This document shows, piece after piece, positions 9,705 to 20,308 of a stretch of 64,000 nt of DNA (position 1 is the stretch's first letter; every line of letters starts with the position of its first letter). The notes beneath the pieces were generated by a model. That model saw only the letters and a program-made list of their open reading frames with translations. It was not told the DNA's origin and made no database searches. The position numbers and the translations under genes were made by a program. The stretch is from Strobilurus pachycystidiatus. Taxonomy: Eukaryota; Basidiomycota; Agaricomycetes; Agaricales; Physalacriaceae. The stretch lies in NCBI GenBank assembly GCA_019915135.1, contig JAHLMK010000003.1, forward strand, positions 2,046,001 through 2,110,000. Direction: 5' to 3'.

Positions 9705-12392
9705 ATGGCCAAGGTTGAATCCTCTGAGCCGATTTTGGTCGATGATCCGTCTCAGCCCATAATTGCAACCATGGAAGAGAAGATGCAGCTCTTACGCAAC
9801 GAGGACGGCACGCCTATCACAATCTTTATTGATCCCCATTGCCATGGGTCCACACAGCTTACGCGTTCGGTCAAGGTAACCAGCAATCCAAGCAGGTCTC
9901 TTCGAAAATCTAAAAGCTTCTCTCAAGAAATACGGCGGGACCAGAGCGAAGGATGGCCATGAAGCTAAAATCGCGTTAGTCGACCCAAGCACCTACACCG
10001 GCTGGCGTTTCGTCAAAAAGCCATCTTTTGACGGCTGCACGTCGCTCCATTACCGATGGCTCGACAAGTGCATACAAGCAGGACGGGTTCTGTTGGAGGC
10101 GGATGACTGTTGGGGCGGTTATTTGATCAATGCTCAGGATTTACCGAATCAGCCTCCTGCTCAGGACCGTGACGGTGAACAAGCAGATCTGCCCTCCAAG
10201 GCTGAAATGTGAGTTCCGCGCTTTACTCTTGTTCTCTGCTGATTACAGAGTAAAGAACACCCCTCCCGACGCCCCGCCAAACGCCGCCTTCTGCGCCAGT
10301 TCGCGCCGGATCCACACAGAGCTCTCCTCCGCCAGCGCGCAGTAGCAGCCAACGACCAGCCAGCGTTTCTGCACGCGAGCAACCCATCTCTTCAGCATCT
10401 GCCCGTCGCGTAGCCCTCCAGAAAGCCTCCATGGAGCGCGATCTCACACCACTCTCATCTTCTGCACACGGCTCGCGTTTTCCCTCCGTCAACCCGCCCG
10501 CGGCCTTGTCCTCGACACCCGCTCCTCCCATCCCACAACCGAATGCCGTCGATCCTTCCCAAGCCATAGTTAACCTGAACCAGCAAATGGCACCAATGCA
10601 GATGCACCAGGTCAACGACATTGCTCAGATGCAGCACCTTTTCCTGCAAATGCAGCAGCTCGCATACAACAACCCAGCTATGATGCAAATGTTTGCGGGT
10701 GGGATGATGCCGAATATGCAAGCGATGAACGGGATGCCGATGACTATGGGTGGCGCGGCGGGGCCTAGTGCTATGGCTGGTCCCAGTTCGGGTGGCATGC
10801 ATATGATGAATGGGATGTCGGGTATGGGGATGCCCAATGGCATGTTTGGAATGCCTAATGGGATGGGCATGCCAATGGGTATGAATGGGATGGGAATGCC
10901 TGGTCCAATGGGTATGCCCTTCTCCGGTCCTACGGCAATGCCACCGACGCCTGGGATGTCCGATGTCGCTCCAGGAACGCCCGACTTGTCCAAGCCCGTG
11001 GAGGCGAGCATATCAACAAAGTCGGTGAAAGGGCCCATACCCAACTCCCAGACCATCAAGAGGAAGAAGAAGGTGGATAGTTCTACACCCACGCCGAAGG
11101 CGTCTACTCCTGCGAAAAGCTTCCCTCCCGCCAAAATTTCTCGTCCACACAGTCCGGCTAGGTCTCCTGGGTCTGTCTTTGCTCCCGGCGGCAAGGCGAA
11201 GAAATTCTTTCTCCAGATTGCGATCAATAAACGCTCAGATGTAGTACACATGATCAAGGTATGGTATCGTTCGTGGTCACATCTCACATCTCTGACGCTA
11301 CGCGTCGTACAGAAAGGCGGTGGGGTGGTGGTCACGTCGCCCGAAGATGCGCATTTCGCCGTGCTCAGTCACATTCAGTCGAAGGACAGGCAGAATTACA
11401 GCACGAGGGCCGTGATGAAAGGTGTTCCTGCAGTTGCTGCGCGCTTCATCCACGCCTGTGTTGAAGAATGCGAACTTCTGGACCCTCAGGACTATCTCAT
11501 CGACGGCCCTCCGTCTCCTGTCAAGAAGGAAAAGCCGTTCAAACTGAAGCTCGAGACCCCTTATAGTTACAAGCCCATGTCAGCCCAAAAACCAGCTCCC
11601 GTCGCTTCGACATCGAAAAAGCTTGACGAGCAGTCCGTCAGTGACGGGGGAGAAGAACCGCCAACTGTGCAACACAGGGGCGTCAAGCGCGCTAGCTCTC
11701 CGATTGCGAAGCAGGAGTGGTCTCGCGAACTGCGGTCGCCCACTCCGCCGGTTTTCGACGGTCGGCAACCCGATGCTCGTGGGGCGTATCGATACACGGA
11801 TGAGGAGAAGGAATATGCGAGGAAGTTGCTCGCTGTCCTCTTCAAGCGCCAGCCGGATTGGTCGAATATGCAACTGGCGGAGCGTTTGCACGCGAAGGTG
11901 GGCATCTCGTCTTTATTAGATCTAGCCTTTCATCTCATCTCATACAGGTCCCTGCCCATCCAGTTGGTTCGTGGCTGAGCTTCGTGGTCAGAGGGGACAC
12001 TGAAAACTTGCGGAAACGGGCTGCTATCGAGTTCAGGAAGAAGAAGAAAGAATCTGCACCAGCCCCGCCCACTTCCCAGGGTCCTCCTCCTCCCGAGAAG
12101 AAACGGAAGGTTTCCCAGGATGACTCCGTTTCACTGCTCGAACAGGATATGCAGATTGTCGTGAGCTTTTTTGTCAATGGGGGTGATGATCTGAAAGGGG
12201 ACGATGGGGAGATCTGGGACGCTCTGACGAAGCAGGTGAGTGCGCGGTTGGTCCCCTGAGGTAATATAGTCCTGATCATTCGGATAGACGCCGTGTAGGA
12301 GCATGGCGAGTTGGCCGGAGTTCTATGCCAGACACCACGAGGTTATACAAGCAAGATATGACACTTTGGCGAACTTGCATTCAAGTTCGTGA
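9705..12392 (+). CDS. BRCT and Myb domain protein, Rap1-like
   Basis: Six exons (9705-9875, 9928-10208, 10256-11258, 11313-11897, 11948-12235, 12288-12392) give about 810 residues. The N-terminus resembles the BRCT domain of telomere protein Rap1 (PITIFIDP, KYGGTRAKDGHEAKIALVDP, YRWLDKCIQAGRVL). A Met/Gly-rich linker (about 10600-10980) with GMGMP-type repeats follows, then a KRKKK stretch and a second BRCT-like unit (KKGGGVVVTSPEDAHFAVLS). Two Myb-like segments end the protein: DEEKEYARKLLAVLFKRQP to VPAHPVGSWLSF, and EIWDALTKQTPCRSMASWPEF, with the Rap1-style P-H/R-SW pattern. No RCT domain is seen. A role in telomere or chromatin binding is inferred. Intron 3 (54 bp) is in frame, so it could be retained without a stop. 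Acceptors of introns 1 and 2 are AAG and less certain. Confidence 0.75.
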
Positions 12393-12832
12393 TGATTATA
12401 TATATATGCTTTCCTATGCGCTTTCTGGTAAACTACATACACATGATGCTATGTACCATGATGTCCCAGATCCAAAATGCTTTTGAATCAGATCTTGCCA
12501 GCTTGGGGTCGTTCAGGTCCATTGTGGACGAGTCCATGACCAAGTCTCAGTGAGCCAAGTGTCTCGCGACCTTCAAGGGATTTGACGTGGCAGTTATTTT
12601 GTGCCAAGCACATACATATTAGAGTTGACTGTCGTTCATTAGTAAACGGCGTGGTGTAGACATACGCATTTGCACGCATCCAATAACCTGTACTCAGTAC
12701 TCTCGTCGTAGAGTTGATAGATCATAGCGAATCAGAAGTCGATAATTGGCTTGTTGACTAAAGCCGCCAAAGCCGAGTGAACCAAACAATCCACTTGAGC
12801 GAACCGTTCCGCGCGCCCTTCAGCAAACCTCC
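12393..12832. other. Intergenic, 440 bp
   Basis: Contains the 3' end of the BRCT/Myb gene, an AT-rich tract (TATATATATATGC near 12400) that may serve as a polyadenylation region, and the upstream region of the complex I subunit gene. No ORF worth calling. Confidence 0.4.
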
Positions 12833-13403
12833 ATGTCGGAGATAACGTTCATTCCCCAAGAACCTCTAGCGAGAGGAACACAGTACGGCGTGCAAGCAGC
12901 GGCGATTGGGGTGCTCGTCAGCGCGTTGCGCAATGCGCTCGGCACGCATTCGCACGGCGCTCTAGGAGTGTTCACAAGGACGGGCGGGATCATTGGCATG
13001 TTCGGTGCGTTGGGAGCTTCGGCCTTTGTGATGGCGGCGAGTCGACTGACGTTGCTAATAGCTGCCGTTGGATTCACATACGCATCTACGGAATCATTCG
13101 TCGCGAATGTACGAGAGAAGGACGATCCAGTGAACGGTGCTTCCGGAGCCTGCGCGGCGGCTTTCCTTGCTGGCATAACCGGTGCGTCGCGCCAGTCGAA
13201 TGTTTTTGCGACCTGCTCTTATCTTGCTCGTAGCCAAATCGATACCCACTGCCGTGACCGGATGCGTTGTCATGGGCGGGATAATTGGCGCCTACGACTT
13301 CCTCGGCAAACTCAACCCCGTCACCACAGAATCATCACTCGAGAGACGGAAAAAGTTCTTCAAAAACCCACCAGACTTCACCGTAGATTCGCGCTCCTCA
13401 TAA
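12833..13403 (+). CDS. NADH:ubiquinone oxidoreductase membrane subunit, NDUFA11/B14.7 type
   Basis: Accessory membrane-arm subunit of mitochondrial complex I (fungal 21.3-kDa b type), a Tim17/22-fold protein. Exons 12833-13181 and 13234-13403 give 172 residues. Four hydrophobic glycine-rich segments are visible (AAAIGVLVSALRNAL, GIIGMFGALGASAFVMAA, LLIAAVGFTYA, GCVVMGGIIGAYDFLGKL), followed by a basic C-terminal tail. The GG-rich packing fits this family better than a Tim22 import channel, but Tim17/22-related proteins are hard to separate by eye. Confidence 0.8.
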
Positions 13404-14426
13404 GCTGTCAATGCAATACAATATCAGTAGATTCGAAGGCTAAAGGCGACGTGGTGGCTTCAAAAAATCGGCTCTGATTCAGACTGTATCTCTGGGACAC
13501 TCATCTCCTACAGTTAATCCTCTGGAGTTGCTCTTTCTTTGTCCTCTCTGTCGTCGTGTTATCCTCCAAGCTCGCCTTCCAGGTAGTACGAAGAACATCG
13601 TCTCACAGAATCAAGCTTCCCTGGAACCTCGTCCATACGTGGGGCGGTCGGTTCTATCATCTTACCTCCATATCCGGTGCATAAACCGGGAAGGCCAGAT
13701 CCTGGCCCGCACGGAACGCCTCGAAAGGCGTTGACCTGGCAAATGACCTATGCGTCTACCGTAAACTCTGGCGTGCAACGATCAGTCTGACGGAAGTCTG
13801 GCACGAAAATCCAGTCTGAGTACACTTCGAATGCGATCCACGACCTTTCTTTCCGGGGCATACTCAATGACCACTGAGGCAGGTATGTCCAACGCCCTTT
13901 CACGGGTAGTGCGCGCTAATTCAGCTCTTCAAATCCATCACTCATCCAATAGTCAATTTCTCACTCGAAGAATGCCTGATGCTGTATCTCTTCTCGATAA
14001 GTATGTATACATAGCATGGTGTATGAATTCCCTTTTCTTGTTGCACCATTGACCTTCTCTCAGTTTGATTACAGCTCGGTTGGTTGTCGCTGTCCGCCAC
14101 ACACCTGCTTCTACATAGCGAAGGTTACCAGCAATGTGTGCCCTGCAAGTGTACGCAGTGAACTGTGCGCAACGAGCTCACCACAGAATTCTTGCCAAGC
14201 ATGTCACACGGTTTATTGCCGCCTCGTTTGTGTCCTTTCCTCGCACTGAAGACTCAACAAATGGACTTCCATCAAGCATCCTCGCGTCGCTGTTGCAGGA
14301 TCATAACAGTTTGGACGCGTGGTCAGGAAAGTCCTGTACATAGTTGACTGGCCTAAGCACGGTGTTAATTGTCTGGAAGTGGAACAACAAGAACATAAGT
14401 TTCCTGCTCAATTTGGATTCGACTCC
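13404..14426. other. Gene-poor stretch left of the Mutator-like element
   Basis: About 1 kb with only short ORFs (under 80 codons) and no recognisable domain, RNA gene or repeat. Confidence 0.4.
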
Positions 14427-15039
14427 CTGTTGACCTAGTCTCGTTATACCATCCGTTTAGCGGACCCTACCCTAAAAGGGAACCCTTCCATAAACGTCTG
14501 GGAGCCAATGCGGAAGTTAACCGTGATGCTGTCTTCGGATTTTCCCGGAGTCACCGTCACTTTACCTGCAAGTCTCGAGGGTAGTATGCCTATAATATTG
14601 CTGGACTCTGCTCTTCCAGTGCCCTTGGAATCTTTAGGCAGAATGATATTCTATGTCTCCACACTAGATTCAGAATGACTTGAGTGAAATTTCACCGTCT
14701 CATTTGGCAGAGGTCACTCTCCTTCCCTTTTCGGCGTTGAGCTCAGTAACATCACGGCCGTCAGCGACGAGCTACTGACGAACTTCCCAGGTTTGACGTA
14801 ACAAATTTTGGGTAGCACCTAGTGTCCAAAAGACTTCCATTCGCTCAAAATTCATGCTACAGAACAAGAACAAGATTTCTAATTATCTGACAGTCGAGGC
14901 AAGAAGTGACAGTGACTCCGGGAAAATCCGAAGACAGCATCACGGTTAACTTCCGCATTGGCTCCCAGACGTTTACGGAAGGGTTCCCTTTTAGGGTAGG
15001 GTCCGCTAAACGGATGGTATAACGAGACTACTGTTGACC
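14427..15039. mobile_element. Non-autonomous Mutator-like element (MULE-MITE) with target duplication
   Basis: The element proper is 14436-15030 (595 bp). Its ends are inverted repeats of 127 bp (14436-14562 and 14904-15030) that differ at only two positions seen by eye, both starting TAGTCTCGTTATACC. The flanks carry a perfect 9-bp direct repeat CTGTTGACC at 14427-14435 and 15031-15039. Long TIRs with a 9-bp duplication are characteristic of Mutator-like elements. The 340-bp interior has no ORF, so transposition would need a transposase in trans. The near-identity of the TIRs suggests fairly recent insertion. Confidence 0.93.
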
Positions 15040-16212
15040 AGTTTCTCCAACTTCGCTGCGCCCGTTTTCCAGCTACTGTGTCTGCAGTAAGTGTTTACGA
15101 ATCGTAATCAGACGCAAAGGCAACAACGCCCTGTTATCTTTTTGTCTAGCAGGCAGCGCCACCACCCAGTAATCAGACCTCAAGAATTGTTGCGAATATG
15201 GGCTCATGAATCATGCTGGTCGGCCGGCGATAATGGCGCCCATAGAAGCCCTCTCCTCATTCGTTCTTCGCGTCCTTGCCATCCTTGCAAAGACTGTCGG
15301 CGATTCTCATCAGGGCGAGTACTATGATTACCACAAGTTTGATACAAACCTTGGGACTTAACTTGTTATCGCCGAAGGGGTCAGAATATCGCGCAATATT
15401 GAAGCAATATCTCCTCATGAGTATCTGATATATATACCACATTTAACCCTTCACTTTGCTTCCCGCATCCCCGCATCCCCGCATCCCCTCTCTTCAGACC
15501 AAACAAGGTCGGACGTCGAATCTCATATTCAAGTTCAAAGCGCCCGCTTCAATCGTACTTTGGATGGTACTTATGTGCGAGCACTACAGCAAGCTCACTC
15601 GATGCGAAGATTTGTCCAGTCTCCAAGACCCCCGTGTCTGCCTCCCAGTTCCTCAGTCTTGATGGGACTGTGTATCTCCTACACGTTGACTGGACGGTCT
15701 GGAGTGCACAGAAAGCCAGCTTTCTCGTGATCATCGCCGAATCTATCTTGACTGGTCGACTGGTCACTCATCATCCTCATCGACACGGTGTGTACATTCC
15801 AACTGAATGCGTCAATGGATCCTCCTTGCAGTAGCCCTCGTCGGCTGTCCAGCAGTACCTTCAAACCTTTATGGGCTTCAGCAGTCCGCATAGGCTCTTC
15901 ATGTTGCTCCGAAGGCTACGCCACACTTCTCAGCCGCGGGCCGTGGGGCAGGCACATCTTACGGTCTTGTGATGACACAGATAAATAAACACCAATCAGT
16001 ATTACGGCGTTGGCAACGCACTCCTCGACTTTGAAACTGCTGACGAAATGAGAACGCGGCGGCGCTGGTCCGCTCGACGCGTATGCAGTGCACGTGGCGT
16101 TTAAGCATGACGCGGCGGGGTTTGGTGGGCTGGTTTAAAGCAGCTGCAACACAGACAACCTGCCAGCACCTTCCAACGACCAGCCAATACCTTCCTTCTT
16201 CCACCTTGAAAA
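15040..16212. other. Gene-poor stretch right of the Mutator-like element
   Basis: No convincing gene. It contains a short CCCCGCAT tandem repeat (about 15463-15489) and small open frames without domain features. The last about 200 bp are the upstream region of the MAPEG gene. Confidence 0.4.
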
Positions 16213-16918
16213 ATGCCTATCACTATTACTCTCACTGATGAGTATGTAACTCCGCTCTTGCTGACCCGTCACTAAAAGCCTCTCAGCTACAAATGGGTCG
16301 GATTAGCGTTGTTCTCCACACAGCTCCTTCTTTTGGGCCAGTCCGTGGTGGTTTCAGGCAAACGCAAAGCCGCGAAGATTCCCTACCCACAATGTATTTT
16401 TTTCCGCTTTTTTTTTCGCTTTTTGATCTCTGACATGGTCCGAAGTGTACGCAGAGAAGGCAGAGGCCGCAGCCTCTAGGGACGCGTACATCTTCAACTG
16501 CGCGCAACGCGCTCACCAAAACACCCTTGAGAACATCACCGCTATTGTCACCAAGTTTGTATCTACTCTTTGCATCTATAGGAAACTCCGACTGACTGCA
16601 AGTCAATAGTACGCTTTTGACTTCCGTCCAATACCCCCTCGTCGGCGCCGCAGGATGTGCGATGTTCGTGTTGGGAAAGATCCTGTACACCAGAGGATAC
16701 GTGACTTCCCCTGAGATGGTAAGTGCCACGAGGAGAAGAAAGGGCAGTTGCTGATTTCTTTCTGCAGAGGAACAAGCAGGGCGGATTGTTGGGGTCCCTT
16801 GCTCAAGTTGGTGAGTGGTTCCGACCTGCATACGAGTTGCTTCATCCAATTGACCGCACCCTACTTACTAGTCCTGATTATTGGGTCTGGGGCGTCGGTT
16901 TACAAGACATCCTTCTGA
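16213..16918 (+). CDS. MGST3: Microsomal glutathione S-transferase 3-like MAPEG protein
   Basis: Four-helix ER membrane enzyme with glutathione transferase/peroxidase activity toward lipid hydroperoxides. Six short exons (16213-16241, 16287-16393, 16446-16554, 16610-16718, 16768-16810, 16872-16918) give 147 residues, close to the usual 150. The MAPEG signature is complete: KIPYPQLYAEKAEA, FNCAQRAHQNTLEN with the glutathione-binding pattern, QYPLVGAAGCAMFVLG and LYTRGYVTSPEMRN. Helix 1 is WVGLALFSTQLLLLGQSVVV. Six exons in 700 bp is typical for this genome. Confidence 0.92.
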
Positions 16919-17261
16919 ACTTAATTGCATACATTGATACATCGTAATAACAATCTCTGGCACTGGTCACCGTGCCTGTGTTCCGACCACATCTCTCGTG
17001 AAGAATTCAACCTATCGCTTCAAAAGATGATGCTACGCCATCTCACCCACTAAAGTGAGCTTGCGGTTTACCGGGTAAAATCCACGAACAGGTTCATTAC
17101 ATTGCGTACAGAGATACATTCAGAATCTTTCCTCAAATCACAGAAACTCTTTAGGGCGCTTAGAAGGATCACCACCAGCCTCGTCATAGACCAATCCCGC
17201 CACGCGAAAAGCAAGCTCTGGAAGGAAGCGTCAGCAAGGTCACGAACCAATCACAACTGGA
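16919..17261. other. Convergent 3' intergenic region
   Basis: A 343-bp space between two convergent genes. Only 3' ends are expected here and no ORF or repeat was found. Confidence 0.4.
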
Positions 17262-19045
17262 CTAACCATCCGCCTGTGAGCGAATCCTCGCCTCGGCATA
17301 CACACGCACGACATCCTCTGTCCCACTGGGCCTGACGAACGACCTACCGCCCTGATAGCGGTTTACGAGCTCCTCGATCTTGGTTTGCAACCCGGGAGGA
17401 CTGACGAGACGGCGCTCTGCATCTTCCGTACGGAAAGCGTTCCTGTCTCCAACGACGACCTTGACGAGCCGATTTGGAAGGTCGGCATAGAGAGAGTCCC
17501 ATTCGACGCCCGTGTACGACTTGTGCGAAAGCACGACCTCGACCAGAAGCATGTCCGAGAGGGCATCACCGACGGTCTGATTGATGAGCTGTGTGAGACT
17601 TGTCAAATGTTCTAGAGCGTTGTACTGGGCTGGAGACTGAGGTTGATGGGATCTCAGCGTCTTGAGGGTGTTGTCCGAGAACAGGACGGTGCCGTGTCCG
17701 TTCGCCTCGAAATAGACGCCGACATCATACTGTTCCGCGGCATGGTGTAGGTGTTTCACGCCTGTAGGCACGCACTTGACTGGCAGGCGCTGAAACATAA
17801 CATTAGCGCCGAAAAGGCATGGGAAAGGATCGCGAATAACCTACATCCTGAAGGTACTTCGTCGATGCACCGTTAGCATAGGCGGTCTGGACTATTCCAA
17901 CCTTGATGGAAGAATCGAGGCCGGCAAGTTTGACCTGTTCGCCGATGAAAGCAGCGGTTAGAGCAGCAATCTTGTCCCCGTCGAGGAGATGAAATTGGCC
18001 ACGCTCGTCGAGGTAGTAATAGATCAAACGATCCGCGTCGCCGTCGAGACTGCATGCGCGCTCTCCCGCCTTGAGATGCTCAACGAGCGAAGGGGGGATC
18101 TTCTGAGATGTCTTGACAAAGTCAGCACCGCAATTCTTGTTGAGAGCGCCAGGAGTTGTCGTCGAATCGTTGACAAGGGAGATCTTGAGCGTGTCTCCGA
18201 GAAGCCCGGCAAGTGTCGAGGCGGCGAGAGCGCCCACGCCGTTGGCACAGTCGATGATCAGGGGAGGCGACGGTGACCTGCTGGACTAGTGAGAGAGTAA
18301 GACACCGCAAAAGGAGGATGAACGCGGACATAAAGCACGAACAACAAGTTTCTTGAAAGCGGTGGTAAGTTTGTTGAAATAACCCTCCTCTGAATCGGGC
18401 CCGTAGCTTTCCTCGGTCCCCAAGGTGTTGATAGAGCGCACAAGATAATGGAGAATTGGGGTTGTGGTAACACCGGCATTCCTGGCGTCGGCGCCGATGG
18501 CAGTGAGGCCGTCCTCGAGAGCGGAAACAAGCGCTGGTCCCGATGGACGCGTGTCCCGGGCATATACGACGCGAGACGGCTTCGAGAGGTCGATCTTCGC
18601 AGTTTGGACGAGGGTTGACAGGGCGGAAATGAAGTCCGCCGTCGTGGCGGCATTGGATAGCGTCGTCGCGTGCGCCTCCCACGATGCCTCGAGCATCTCT
18701 CCGCGCGGATCGACGAGTTTGACGCCATTATCCTGCAATCCTTAGATATCCCGTCGAGCACGGCGGTAGACGTCGGACTTACTTCCTCTGGATTGTGCGA
18801 GGCGGTGATCATGACACCGACGGTTCGACCATCGAGTTTCTTGCTTCGTAGGCCAGCGACAACGCCGACTCTGAAGAGGACAGAGTCGAGCAAAGATCCT
18901 CTGTTACTGCATGAGCGGGCGGTGAAGACGCGGGACAAGGATCGTACAGTGTTCTGAAGCCTGCGGTGCCATATTGATAGGTGATATCGTCGGGCTTCGG
19001 GTGACGATCTGAAAGACTAGTGAGCGACTCGACTGGCAGCGACAT
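17262..19045 (-). CDS. PCM1: Phosphoacetylglucosamine mutase
   Basis: Interconverts GlcNAc-6-P and GlcNAc-1-P for UDP-Gl​cNAc supply to chitin, N-glycans and GPI anchors. Minus-strand exons 18948-19045, 18783-18906, about 18343-18732, about 17845-18285 and 17262-17789 give about 526 residues. All alpha-D-phosphohexomutase motifs are present: YGTAGFRT, active-site MITASHNP, Mg-binding LDGDADR, sugar-binding FEANGHG and phosphate-binding RPSGTEDVVRVY. The third intron (about 18286-18342) has a weak GTTCGT donor and is the least certain boundary. It starts divergently from SEC17 only 116 bp away. Confidence 0.94.
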
Positions 19046-19161
19046 GGATGTATGAAGACAAGCCTTGGGATGCGCCAAATATGGGCTGTATTGTACATCG
19101 CACGTGTAGTCGACGTCATGGCAGTGTATAGTGCACTGCAACTTGACCAGTGACCACCACT
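19046..19161. promoter_or_regulatory. Compact bidirectional promoter PCM1 / SEC17
   Basis: Only 116 bp separate the two divergent start codons, so both genes must share this region for initiation. No TATA box stands out. Confidence 0.5.
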
Positions 19162-20191
19162 ATGCCCGCCAAGTCGCCCGCCCAAACACTAATCGAGAAG
19201 GCCGACAAGAAGGCCAACTCGTCCTCTGGCTGGTTCTCGTCCAGCACTAGCAAATTTGAAGAGGCCGGCGACCTCTATCAGCAGGCAGCCAATGCGTACA
19301 AGCTAGAGAAGTTGTTCAAGGAGGCCGGCGATGCCTTCGCCCGAGAAGCAGAATGCAGAGAGCAATGCAAGGAGCCCAACGAGGCGGCCAACGCCTGGTG
19401 GAATGCCTCCAAGGCTTACAAGCGCGGATATCCACAACGTACGTGCGTTACTATCAAGCAAGTAGTATCACCCCGTTCACACAACGTAGAGGCCATCGAG
19501 GCCCTTACCCAGACCATTGTGCACCTCACCCAATGCGGCCGATTTAGGCAGGCCGCCGACAGGGAGAAGGAGATTGGCCAAATCTATCTTCAGGAAACCA
19601 ATGATCTTCGAAAGGCGTGCGAGAGCTATGAACGAGCTGGTGATTGGTATTCGCAGGAAGATGCCACAGCGTACGTTTCAATCATTACCGGCGGCTGGCC
19701 TTTTCTTATGCATCAGCACACAGTACTGCCAATGCCTGCTATAAGGATGCCGCCGATCTTCACGCTGACCTCGAGGAATACCCTCAGGCTATGGCCCGAT
19801 ATGAAGAAGTCGCCAACCACTCTCTGAGCTCCGCCTTGACCAAATACAGTGTCAAGGAATACTGGCTTAGATCTGGTCTCTGCGCCTTGGCTATGCGCGT
19901 GCGTTATCATTTATTGGACACGTTCAAGATTCATTGCTTAATTTGATCTAGGACCCGATAACTGCCCGTCGAAACATACAGCGCTACATGACCCAGGACA
20001 CCACCTTCGGATCTACGCGCGAGTGCAAATTTCTCAGCGCACTTCTAGAATCCTTTGAAGCCGGGGACGTTCAAGGGTTCACTGGTGCCGTCGTCGAGTT
20101 TGATCAGGTAACCAAGCTGGATAACTGGAAGACAAACATTCTCCTCAAGATCAAGCGCAACTTCCAAGAGGAGGGAGAGGGTTTGACTTAA
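19162..20191 (+). CDS. SEC17: Alpha-SNAP vesicle fusion protein
   Basis: Adaptor that recruits the NSF/Sec18 ATPase to SNARE complexes for disassembly. Exons 19162-19438, 19490-19670, 19724-19898 and 19952-20191 give 290 residues, matching the family length. TPR-like helices are evident (FEEAGDLYQQAANAYKLEK, AANAWWNASKAYKR, ACESYERAGDWYSQED, AMARYEEVANHSL), and the protein ends with the conserved LDNWKTNILLKIKR segment and acidic tail that stimulate Sec18. The preceding in-frame codon at 19150 is GTG, so the ATG at 19162 is the start. Confidence 0.96.
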
Positions 20192-20308
20192 TGGGCAATT
20201 CTAAGAATGTATTATACAGACCACCTACCTAGTCGTGTGGTAGCTACACGTATCATCTACATGTCCACGGGAATCCAAGGAGTACATACATCAATTGAGA
20301 AACCTTAG

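Noticed and set aside
10625..11335. 236-codon minus-strand hydrophobic ORF (PIGPGIPIPFIP type)
   Set aside because: Antisense of the Met/Gly-rich repeat. The plus strand has the conserved BRCT and Myb regions.
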